A stretch of 13,369 nt of DNA from an uncultured Blautia sp. (lineage in GTDB: Bacteria; Bacillota; Clostridia; Lachnospirales; Lachnospiraceae), in NCBI GenBank assembly GCA_900551715.1, contig URXG01000067.1:1-13369 (forward strand), read 5' to 3'. A program made the translations under genes and the position numbers. The number at the start of each line of letters is the position of its first letter. The stretch's first letter is position 1. Below, in pieces: positions 1 to 6,447 of this stretch. The notes under the pieces are model-generated. The model was given only the letters and a program-made list of their open reading frames with translations. It was not told the DNA's origin and made no database searches.

Positions 1-23
1 AAATTTCAAAGGTTTCAGAAGCA

Positions 24-55
24 GGGACAATAACGACAGCTATTGTCCCTCTTTT
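24..55 (+). terminator. Intrinsic terminator upstream of lepB
   Basis: A perfect 9-bp stem (GGGACAATA at 24-32, TATTGTCCC at 41-49) with an 8-base loop is followed by the T-rich tract CTCTTTT. This is the form of a Rho-independent terminator. It probably ends transcription of a gene to the left of the window. No clear promoter lies between it and lepB, whose ribosome binding site starts at 63, so it may act as a partial terminator inside a longer operon. Confidence 0.8.
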
Positions 56-75
56 CCATTATGGAGGAAACATAT

Positions 76-669
76 ATGGATATCAAAAACTGGAAAGAAA
101 GTCCGGGGATCCTGAAAATCCGGGAAAGACTGGAGGATCAGAAAATCAAAAGTTCCATGAAATGGATCTTTGAGATTCTGGTAACCCTTGTTTTTGCAGC
201 GGTGGTTGCACTTATGATGTTTCAGACAGTGACCATGCAGGAGAGTTCCATGGAACCTACGATCTCTGTAGGAGACAGATTTTTTATAAACAAAGCTGTC
301 TACAAATTTTCTTCCCCAAAGAGAGGAGACCTGATTGTTTTTCGCAGCAATGCCAGTGATGATGCGGCACTGCATATCCGAAGAGTCATCGGACTTCCGG
401 GAGAGACGGTACAGATCACCAATGGCAGGATCCTTATTGACGGAGAAACATACAAAGAAGGTAAGGATTTCCCCAAAATCAGCAATGCAGGTCTGGCTTC
501 CAAGGCTATCTCTCTGGGAACTGGAGAATATTTTGTCCTGGGAGACAACAGAAATAACAGCGAAGACAGCCGGTATACAGATATCGGTCTTGTAAAAAAA
601 AGATATATAGCAGGCAAAATATGGTTTACATGTGCACCTGCCAGAAAACTGGGGTTTTGGAAAGGTTAG
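76..669 (+). CDS. lepB: Signal peptidase I (type I leader peptidase)
   Basis: This membrane-bound serine protease would cleave signal peptides from exported proteins on the outer face of the membrane. The start is ATG 76, with GGAGG at 63-67 eight bases upstream; an in-frame TTG at 43 lies inside the terminator and is rejected. The product is 197 residues. It has a short charged N-terminus, one membrane segment at about residues 30-50, the catalytic-serine box SSMEPT (Ser58), the RGDLIVF box (83-89) and GDNRNNSEDSR (156-166). The box that normally reads (I/V)KRVIGLPG reads IRRVIGLPG here (101-108), so Arg102 occupies the place of the catalytic Lys. All other boxes are intact. It is either a working enzyme with an unusual residue or a catalytically altered paralogue. 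rbgA follows 7 bases later. Family assignment is firm; activity is not. Confidence 0.93.
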   Translation: MDIKNWKESPGILKIRERLEDQKIKSSMKWIFEILVTLVFAAVVALMMFQTVTMQESSMEPTISVGDRFFINKAVYKFSSPKRGDLIVFRSNASDDAALHIRRVIGLPGETVQITNGRILIDGETYKEGKDFPKISNAGLASKAISLGTGEYFVLGDNRNNSEDSRYTDIGLVKKRYIAGKIWFTCAPARKLGFWKG

Positions 670-676
670 GTAAAAT

Positions 677-1519
677 ATGAACGTACAGTGGTATCCTGGT
701 CATATGACCAAAGCCAAAAGACAGATGCAGGAAGATCTGAAACTGATCGACCTGATCATAGAACTTGTAGATGCCAGAGTTCCTCTGGCAAGTAGGAATC
801 CGGACATTGACCGTCTGGGACAGAACAAATCCAGACTGATCCTTCTGAACAAGGCAGATCTGGCAGATGACAGACAGAATGAAGCCTGGAAAGAATACTT
901 CCAGAAACAGGGAATCCATGTAGTAAAGGTAGATTCCAGAAACGGCGCAGGCATGAAGACCATCCAGAATGTGATCCAGGAAGCCTGCAAAGAAAAAATT
1001 GAGAGAGACCGCAAGCGTGGAATCAAAAACAGACCAATACGTGCCATGGTGGCAGGTATCCCAAATGTAGGCAAATCCACCTTTATCAATACCTTTGCAG
1101 GAAAAGCCTGTGCGAAAACAGGCAATAAACCTGGAGTTACCAAGGGTAAACAGTGGATCCGCCTGAACAAGAATGTAGAGCTTCTGGATACCCCAGGTAT
1201 CCTCTGGCCAAAATTCGAGGACCAGAACGTAGGAGTCCGGTTGGCTTTTGTAGGCTCTATCAAAGATGATATCCTGAACATGGAAGAACTGGCACTGATG
1301 CTTATCGAATTCCTGAAAGACCGTTATTCGGGACTTCTGGAAGAACGTTACGGTATCACCCCGGAGGGTACATCTGTAGAAAACCTTGGGGAGATCGCCA
1401 GAGCCAGGGGCTGTCTGAAAAAGGGAGATGAACTGGATTATACCAAGGCATCCGGTATCCTTTTTGACGATTTCCGCAGTGGAAAAATCGGCAGAGTTAC
1501 ATTGGAATGGGCGGAATAA
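677..1519 (+). CDS. rbgA: Ribosome biogenesis GTPase RbgA (YlqF)
   Basis: RbgA family GTPases act in late assembly of the 50S ribosomal subunit. The 280-residue product shows the circularly permuted GTPase order of the YlqF/YawG group: G4 NKAD at 58-61 comes first, then the P-loop GIPNVGKS at 127-134, the G2 Thr in PGVTKG (about 155) and G3 DTPG at 171-174. The N-terminal VQWYPGHMTKAKRQM matches the family, and there is a C-terminal helical extension. ATG 677 follows the lepB stop by 7 bases. The ribosome binding site is weak (AAAGG then TTAGG), so translation may be coupled to lepB. rnhB follows after 14 bases, the usual order in Firmicutes. Nothing looks broken. Confidence 0.97.
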   Translation: MNVQWYPGHMTKAKRQMQEDLKLIDLIIELVDARVPLASRNPDIDRLGQNKSRLILLNKADLADDRQNEAWKEYFQKQGIHVVKVDSRNGAGMKTIQNVIQEACKEKIERDRKRGIKNRPIRAMVAGIPNVGKSTFINTFAGKACAKTGNKPGVTKGKQWIRLNKNVELLDTPGILWPKFEDQNVGVRLAFVGSIKDDILNMEELALMLIEFLKDRYSGLLEERYGITPEGTSVENLGEIARARGCLKKGDELDYTKASGILFDDFRSGKIGRVTLEWAE

Positions 1520-1533
1520 ACAGGAGCAGATAA

Positions 1534-2289
1534 ATGAAAACCATCGGTGAGATCAAAACAGAATTCAATGGAGCAGAAGAGGCTCAGTGGCAGAGCCTCT
1601 GTCAGGAGTACAGCCAGGATCAGCGCGCCGGCGTCAGAAAGCTTGTGGCACAGTACCAGAAAAAACAGGAGGATCTTGCAAAAGAACGCCTCCGTATGGA
1701 ACATATGATGGAATATGAACACAAATACGATTATCTGGGATATCTTTGTGGCATTGATGAAGTAGGTAGAGGTCCGCTGGCAGGTCCGGTAGTGGCATGC
1801 GCAGTGATTCTCCCGAAGGATCACCATATTCTTTATCTTAATGATTCCAAGAAGCTGACTGCACACAAAAGAGAAGAACTCTATGATGTAATCCTGGAGA
1901 ATGCAGTTGCAGTGGGACTTGGAATGGCAAGCCCTGCCAGAATTGATGAGATCAATATCCTGCAGGCTACCTACGAAGCCATGAGACAGGCAATCAGCAA
2001 GCTGAAGGTAATGCCCCAGCTTCTTCTGAATGATGCAGTGACTATTCCGCAGGTGGCTATTCCTCAGGTGCCTATCATCAAAGGAGATGCCCAAAGTGCA
2101 TCCATTGCAGCGGCCAGTATTGTGGCAAAAGTCACCAGGGACCGACTTATGGAAGAATATGACAAAACCATGCCGGAATATGGATTTGCATCTAATAAAG
2201 GCTATGGTTCCGCAGAACATATTGCCGCCCTTAAGAAATATGGTCCATCGCCCATTCACAGAGCCAGCTTTATCACACACTTTGTATGA
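1534..2289 (+). CDS. rnhB: Ribonuclease HII
   Basis: RNase HII cuts the RNA strand of RNA-DNA hybrids and removes single ribonucleotides misincorporated into DNA. The 251-residue protein has a helical N-terminal extension of about 70 residues, as in the Bacillus enzyme, followed by the catalytic domain. The acidic residues are Asp75 and Glu76 in GIDEVGRGPLAGPV, Asp167 in LLNDAVT and Asp185 in IIKGDAQS; the 18-residue spacing of the last two is standard. SIAAASIVAKVTRD and the C-terminal NKGYGS segment are also present. ATG 1534 follows AGGAG (1522-1526) by 7 bases. It sits in the lepB-pgeF operon with a 14-base gap to rbgA. The repeated IPQV segment just before IIKGD does not change catalytic spacing. 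Confidence 0.97.
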   Translation: MKTIGEIKTEFNGAEEAQWQSLCQEYSQDQRAGVRKLVAQYQKKQEDLAKERLRMEHMMEYEHKYDYLGYLCGIDEVGRGPLAGPVVACAVILPKDHHILYLNDSKKLTAHKREELYDVILENAVAVGLGMASPARIDEINILQATYEAMRQAISKLKVMPQLLLNDAVTIPQVAIPQVPIIKGDAQSASIAAASIVAKVTRDRLMEEYDKTMPEYGFASNKGYGSAEHIAALKKYGPSPIHRASFITHFV

Positions 2290-2367
2290 TACCAGGGTCA
2301 AAAGTACTCAGCTATGACATAAAAACACCAAAGATACCCACACAAAATCAGAAAAGAGAGAATAAAA

Positions 2368-2724
2368 CTGAGTATCAACAAACGTAAAATAGGCAGCTGC
2401 CACGAAGAACAGGCGGCTGCCTTTCTGAAAAAACAGGGACTGTATATTGTGGAAAGGAATTTCCGGTGCAAAAGCGGCGAGATCGATATCATCGCCAGAG
2501 ATGGCAGATATCTGGTGTTCGTGGAGGTAAAATATCGCAGTACCATGACCAGCGGCTGGGCTTCCCAGGCAGTAGACTATCACAAACAACAGCGCATCTG
2601 CAAAGCAGCACAGTTTTATTTGATCCGTTATGGATATGGAGAAGTGCCCTGCAGGTTTGATGTGGTAGCTGTGGATGGAGAGAAACTGCAGTGGATCCGA
2701 AACGCTTTTGAATACTGCACCTGA
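2368..2724 (+). CDS. yraN: YraN family protein (UPF0102), probable CTG start
   Basis: A small protein with an endonuclease-like fold, often next to rnhB; its cellular role is not well established. The reading frame carries the full family pattern: an N-terminal helix (about NKRKIGSCHEEQAAAFLKKQG), then RNFRCKSGEIDIIARDG and LVFVEVKYRS, where the Glu-Ile-Asp and Glu-Val-Lys residues form the nuclease-like site. Conventional starts give only a truncated protein: GTG at 2449 removes the first helix. The open frame extends back to a stop at 2320-2322 with no in-frame ATG, GTG or TTG before 2449. CTG 2368, seven bases after the purine-rich AGAGAG (2355-2360), gives 118 residues beginning at the usual family start. 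The frame and family are secure; the start is inferred. pgeF follows 15 bases after the stop. Confidence 0.85.
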   Translation: MSINKRKIGSCHEEQAAAFLKKQGLYIVERNFRCKSGEIDIIARDGRYLVFVEVKYRSTMTSGWASQAVDYHKQQRICKAAQFYLIRYGYGEVPCRFDVVAVDGEKLQWIRNAFEYCT

Positions 2725-2739
2725 TATGGAGGAAGCTAA

Positions 2740-3591
2740 ATGAACAAGATCAGATGGAATCCGGCAGACAGACCGGCAATGAATATAAAAGAAAATAAAG
2801 GAGTCACTTATCTTACTTATCCTGCACTGGAAGAACTGTCCGGTTTTGTCCATGCATTCAGTACTCGTCTGGGAGGCGTCAGTGAGGGGATTTACAGTTC
2901 TATGAATCTGAGCTTTACCAGAGGAGACGATGAGAACTCCGTTATGGAAAATTACAGACGTCTGGCAGAGGCGGTGGGATTTTCTGTGGAAAATATTGTT
3001 ACTTCTGATCAGACCCATACTGCCAATGTGCGCGTGATCACAGAAGCAGACAGAGGGAATGGTATTACGAAGCCCCGTCCTTATACAGATGTAGATGGAA
3101 TGATCACCAATGTGCCGGGGCTTGTGCTGGCAACCTTTTACGCAGATTGTGTTCCCCTGTATTTTATAGACCCGGTACGGAAAGCCATTGGACTTTCCCA
3201 TTCTGGCTGGAGAGGTACGGCAGCTCATATCGGAGCAGTGACGGTCAGAAAAATGCAGGAAGAATATGGATCCCTGCCAGAGGATATTTATGGCGCCATC
3301 GGACCTTCTATCTGTCAGGAATGTTATGAAGTCAGCGAAGATGTGATTCTTGAATTCCAGAAAACTTTCCCGGAACAATCTTGGAGGGATCTTTTCTACA
3401 GAAAAGAAAATGGTAAATATCAACTGAACTTATGGGAGGCAAACAGGCAGATCATGCTGGAAGCAGGACTTATAGAAGAGCATATTTCTCTTCCGGGACT
3501 CTGTACCTGCTGCAATCCGGAATTTCTTTTTTCCCATCGTGCTTCCAGAGGTAAAAGAGGCAATCTGGGGGCGTTCCTGGGGATCATATAG
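2740..3591 (+). CDS. pgeF: PgeF/YfiH-type laccase-domain protein (purine nucleoside phosphorylase or peptidoglycan editing factor)
   Basis: The product belongs to the YfiH/DUF152 copper-oxidase-like fold. Members have been described as multi-substrate purine nucleoside phosphorylases/adenosine deaminases and, in E. coli, as an editing factor that keeps wrong residues out of peptidoglycan. Which activity applies here cannot be read from sequence. The predicted zinc ligands are His93 in QTHTANV, Cys137 in ADCVPLYF and His154 in SHSGWRGT; the 17-residue Cys-to-His spacing matches the family. GPSICQECYEV is also present. The length of 283 residues is slightly above the usual 240-280. ATG 2740 follows GGAGG (2728-2732) by 7 bases. 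It is the last gene of the operon and is followed by a strong hairpin. Confidence 0.92.
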   Translation: MNKIRWNPADRPAMNIKENKGVTYLTYPALEELSGFVHAFSTRLGGVSEGIYSSMNLSFTRGDDENSVMENYRRLAEAVGFSVENIVTSDQTHTANVRVITEADRGNGITKPRPYTDVDGMITNVPGLVLATFYADCVPLYFIDPVRKAIGLSHSGWRGTAAHIGAVTVRKMQEEYGSLPEDIYGAIGPSICQECYEVSEDVILEFQKTFPEQSWRDLFYRKENGKYQLNLWEANRQIMLEAGLIEEHISLPGLCTCCNPEFLFSHRASRGKRGNLGAFLGII

Positions 3592-3605
3592 CAAACATAA
3601 AAACA

Positions 3606-3658
3606 GGGAGCATATCAACCATCAAAAAACAGCGATATGCTCCCCTTTTATTTTATTT
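3606..3658. terminator. Bidirectional terminator between pgeF and prs
   Basis: A perfect 11-bp stem (GGGAGCATATC at 3606-3616, GATATGCTCCC at 3634-3644) has a 17-base loop. The plus strand continues into CTTTTATTTTATTT. The minus strand continues into TGTTTTTATG. It therefore has T-tracts both ways and fits the convergent pgeF and prs genes. The plus-strand T-tract overlaps the prs stop codon. Confidence 0.88.
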
Positions 3659-4828
3659 ACGTTTGCTGACTTTTTCCATCAGTTCCATGATCTTTTCGTT
3701 GGTAGAACGAACTTTTTCAACAGAGATGTCATGGTTGATGATATCCATGATACTTGCAAGATATTTGCTCATATTTGCTTCGATGTAATATGGCTTGTCC
3801 AGAAGTTCGGGAATACGATAATTCAGGTTGGTGGTGATAACTTTATCGATCCAGCCTTTTTCGTAGTATTCGTCAAATTTGTCAAGACCATCTGTAAACA
3901 GACCGTAAGTAGTACAGATAAATACACGTTTGGCGTGACGTTCTTTGATCTGTTTGGCAACATCCAGCATACTTTCGCCGGAAGAGATCATATCATCGAT
4001 GATGACAACGTCTTTGCCCTCTACAGAATCCCCAAGGAATTCATGGGCAACAATAGGGTTCTTGCCATTGACAACAGTAGAATAATCACGACGTTTGTAA
4101 AACATACCCATATCTACGCCCAGAATATTAGAGAAATATACTGCTCTGGACATGGCGCCTTCATCAGGGCTGATGATCATCAGATGGTCATTGTCAAGCT
4201 TGAAGTCTTTGACTTCTTTTACCAGTGCTTTCAGGAACTGATAAGTCGGGAAGAAGTTATCAAATCCGTCCAGCGGGATCGCATTCTGTACTCGTGGATC
4301 ATGTGCGTCAAAAGTAATAAAGTTGGAAACACCCATATCTCTCAGTTCCTGAAGCATCAGTGCACAGTCAAGAGATTCACGTTTGGTACGACGATGCTGA
4401 CGTCCTTCATACAGGAATGGCATAATAACATTGATACGGTGTGCTTTGCCTGTAGCAGCAGAGATGATTCTCTTCAGGTCCTGGTAATGGTTGTCCGGAG
4501 ACATATGGTTCTCGTGACCACAGACTTTGTAAGTGAGACTGAAATTGGTGATATCTACCATAATAAAAAGATCAGTACCACGTACAGATTCTTTAATGTA
4601 ACCCTTACCTTCACCGGTTCCGAAACGTACACATTCACATTCAACAAGGAAAGACGGCTCGCTGTATCCCTGAGGAACGGTGCTTGGTTTCTTTTTGGCT
4701 ACAAGTTCTTTACGGAATTTTACAAGTTTCTTGTCAACCTCCTTGGCGAGATCCTGACATCCGGCAAGTGCTGCGATACGGATAGGAGCAACCGGGGTTG
4801 ATTTTTCAAGTAACTCTATATTTGGCAT
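3653..4828 (-). CDS. prs: Ribose-phosphate pyrophosphokinase, long divergent form
   Basis: The likely reaction is ATP plus ribose-5-phosphate to PRPP, precursor of purines, pyrimidines, His and Trp. Recognisable elements are the RQHRRTKRES segment (143-152, in place of the usual RQDR loop), TFDAHDPRVQNA (172-183, in place of DLHAxQIQGFF), a KRR flexible-loop start (245-247), GDSVEGKDVVIIDD (266-279) and the PRPP-binding loop DDMISSGESM (278-287). It has 391 residues where classical Prs has about 315. The extra length is mainly an N-terminal region of about 80 residues rich in Lys and Pro, plus a C-terminal helical tail. ATG 4828 follows AGGAGG (minus, 4840-4835) by 6 bases. It is transcribed alone, with its own promoter and terminator. 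Role as PRPP synthase is likely but not proven, since several signature residues differ. Confidence 0.87.
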   Translation of the reverse strand: MPNIELLEKSTPVAPIRIAALAGCQDLAKEVDKKLVKFRKELVAKKKPSTVPQGYSEPSFLVECECVRFGTGEGKGYIKESVRGTDLFIMVDITNFSLTYKVCGHENHMSPDNHYQDLKRIISAATGKAHRINVIMPFLYEGRQHRRTKRESLDCALMLQELRDMGVSNFITFDAHDPRVQNAIPLDGFDNFFPTYQFLKALVKEVKDFKLDNDHLMIISPDEGAMSRAVYFSNILGVDMGMFYKRRDYSTVVNGKNPIVAHEFLGDSVEGKDVVIIDDMISSGESMLDVAKQIKERHAKRVFICTTYGLFTDGLDKFDEYYEKGWIDKVITTNLNYRIPELLDKPYYIEANMSKYLASIMDIINHDISVEKVRSTNEKIMELMEKVSKRK

Positions 4829-4872
4829 AATATTCCTCCTAGGTATAGTTTTTCAAACTGAGTCCTATTACA

Positions 4873-4901
4873 TTTATAACATTTGCCCTAATTTCCGTCA
4901 A
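4873..4901 (-). promoter_or_regulatory. Sigma-A-type promoter for prs
   Basis: On the minus strand, TTGACG (4901-4896) and TATAAA (4878-4873) are separated by exactly 17 bases. A TG dinucleotide one base before the -10 makes it an extended -10. The expected start near 4866 would give a leader of about 37 bases ahead of the prs ATG. Confidence 0.75.
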
Positions 4902-5005
4902 GGAATTTATTGAGTTTTACCTTCGGAAATCAATATTGTTTATAAAAATATACCAAATACAGGTTGATGAAAATCAGGGATGACCGGGAGATGAGAAATT
5001 AATGG

Positions 5006-5034
5006 TTGTTTTCTAATGCCGAAATTGTTATGAT
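5006..5034 (+). promoter_or_regulatory. Sigma-A-type promoter for the DUF512-der-plsY-gpsA operon
   Basis: TTGTTT (5006-5011) and TATGAT (5029-5034) are 17 bases apart. TG precedes the -10 by one base (extended -10). A start near 5041 would leave a leader of about 24 bases holding AGAAAGGA (5052-5059), the ribosome binding site of the next gene. The remainder of the 236-base gap between prs and this gene (4829-5064) holds the divergent prs promoter and otherwise nothing recognisable. Confidence 0.68.
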
Positions 5035-5064
5035 AGTAGTGAATGTAATTTAGAAAGGAACCTC

Positions 5065-6447
5065 ATGAAAAAAAAGAATCATATAATCTCAAAGGTTCTT
5101 CCTGGCAGTATCGGGGAGGAACTGGAGCTGGAAGTCGGAGATATCCTGATGGAGATCAACCATCAGGCGATAGAAGATGTATTTGACTATCGTTATCTCC
5201 TGAATGATGAGTATATAGAACTGCTGATCCAGAAGGCCAACGGAGAGTTATGGGAACTGGATGTAGAGAAGGACTACGATGAGGATCTGGGCATTGAGTT
5301 TGAGAACGGACTGATGGACGATTATCGTTCCTGCAGTAACCACTGCATGTTCTGCTTTATTGATCAGATGCCTCCTGGAATGCGGGAGACGCTGTATTTT
5401 AAGGACGATGACTCCAGACTTTCCTTCCTGCAGGGTAATTATGTTACATTGACCAATATGAGCCAGGAAGATATCGAGAGAGTGATCAAATATCATCTTT
5501 CGCCCATTAATGTCTCTTTTCAGGCAATGAACCCACAGCTCCGATGCAAGATGCTTCACAACCGTTTTGCAGGGGAGGCTCTGAAGAAAGTAGACAGACT
5601 TTACGAAGCCGGGATCACCATGAACGGACAGATCGTTCTCTGCAAAGGTGTCAATGACGGAGAAGAACTGGAGTACAGCCTTCAGAAGCTTTCTGAATAC
5701 GCACCTGTTCTCCAGAGCGTTTCTGTAGTGCCTGTAGGGCTGACGAAGTTCAGGGATGGACTTTACCCATTGGAAAGCTTTGATAAGCAGGATGCATTAA
5801 AGGTCCTGTCGCAGATCCACAGATGGCAGCAGATCATGTACGAGAAACATGGCATTCATTTTATTCACGCTTCGGATGAATGGTATATACTGGCTGAGCA
5901 GGAACTTCCGGAAGAAGACCGTTATGACGGATATCTTCAGCTGGAAAATGGTGTGGGAATGCTCAGGCTTCTGGATACAGAAGTGAAAGAGGCATTGGAG
6001 ACCCGGCAGGGAGATGACAGAGTCCGTACAGTGACCATTGCCACAGGGAAGCTTGCTGCACCTTATATCCGCAGGTGCGCAGATCAGATTACATCCAGAT
6101 ATCCCAACGTTCAGGTGGAAGTGATCACAATAATCAATCGGTTCTTTGGCGAAAAGATCACAGTTTCCGGTCTGATCACAGGACAGGATCTGAGAGAACA
6201 GCTGAAAGACAGGGAACTGGGAGAAAGACTTCTGATCCCCTGTAATATGTTAAGAAGCGGAGAAAATGTTTTCCTGGATGATATTACTATAGAAGAATTA
6301 TCACAGGAACTTCACAGAGAAATCATTGCAGTGGAGGGAGCAGGAGCAGATCTTGTATCTGCTGTGCTTGATCCGGTGCTTCACAAAAAACAGATAAGGA
6401 GACAGATGTATGAGCAAACCAGTAGTTGCGATCGTGGGCAGGCCTAA
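5065..6447 (+). CDS. DUF512 family PDZ / radical-SAM-like iron-sulfur protein
   Basis: The function is not known. The 460-residue protein begins with a PDZ-like segment (about 5-65, with IISKVLPGSIGEELELEVGD), followed by a cysteine cluster Cys90-x3-Cys94-x2-Cys97 in CSNHCMFCFIDQMP. This matches the radical-SAM spacing that would hold a 4Fe-4S cluster and S-adenosylmethionine. The middle has a radical-SAM-barrel feel (VTLTNMSQEDIERVI, SPINVSFQAMNP). The C-terminal half carries the DUF512 region, including FFGEKITVSGLITGQD and LRSGENVFLDD. It is soluble, with no signal peptide. ATG 5065 follows AGAAAGGA closely and its own promoter. The 3' end overlaps der by 38 bases. The steady position beside der suggests a link to translation or ribosome assembly, but that is only inference. 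Confidence 0.9.
   Translation: MKKKNHIISKVLPGSIGEELELEVGDILMEINHQAIEDVFDYRYLLNDEYIELLIQKANGELWELDVEKDYDEDLGIEFENGLMDDYRSCSNHCMFCFIDQMPPGMRETLYFKDDDSRLSFLQGNYVTLTNMSQEDIERVIKYHLSPINVSFQAMNPQLRCKMLHNRFAGEALKKVDRLYEAGITMNGQIVLCKGVNDGEELEYSLQKLSEYAPVLQSVSVVPVGLTKFRDGLYPLESFDKQDALKVLSQIHRWQQIMYEKHGIHFIHASDEWYILAEQELPEEDRYDGYLQLENGVGMLRLLDTEVKEALETRQGDDRVRTVTIATGKLAAPYIRRCADQITSRYPNVQVEVITIINRFFGEKITVSGLITGQDLREQLKDRELGERLLIPCNMLRSGENVFLDDITIEELSQELHREIIAVEGAGADLVSAVLDPVLHKKQIRRQMYEQTSSCDRGQA

Noticed and set aside
1..33. Possible 3' end of an upstream gene in frame 1 (ten codons, stop TAA at 31-33)
   Set aside because: Ten codons are too few to identify or to show coding character. The usual neighbour, ribosomal protein L19, does not match this ending as far as I can tell. 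The stop falls inside the terminator stem, which is possible but unproven.
43..75. TTG start at 43 for lepB, adding 11 residues
   Set aside because: It lies in the terminator stem with no ribosome binding site. ATG 76 has GGAGG at the right distance.
2041..2085. Repeated IPQV segment in RNase HII, possible small duplication or insertion
   Set aside because: The distance between Asp167 and Asp185 equals that in E. coli RNase HII (18 residues), so nothing has been inserted.
1438..2301. Minus-strand open frame across rnhB
   Set aside because: It mirrors a well-supported gene, with a Cys/His/Ser-rich product and no ribosome binding site.
3539..4801. Long plus-strand open frame across prs (420 codons)
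   Set aside because: It is antisense to prs, which has clear motifs, promoter and ribosome binding site. The translated product is rich in Phe, Ile and His and matches no family.
6381..6397. Programmed frameshift at the A-run near the end of the DUF512 gene
   Set aside because: The A-run is not in a heptamer that lets both tRNAs re-pair, and shifting into the der frame meets a stop at 6395-6397.
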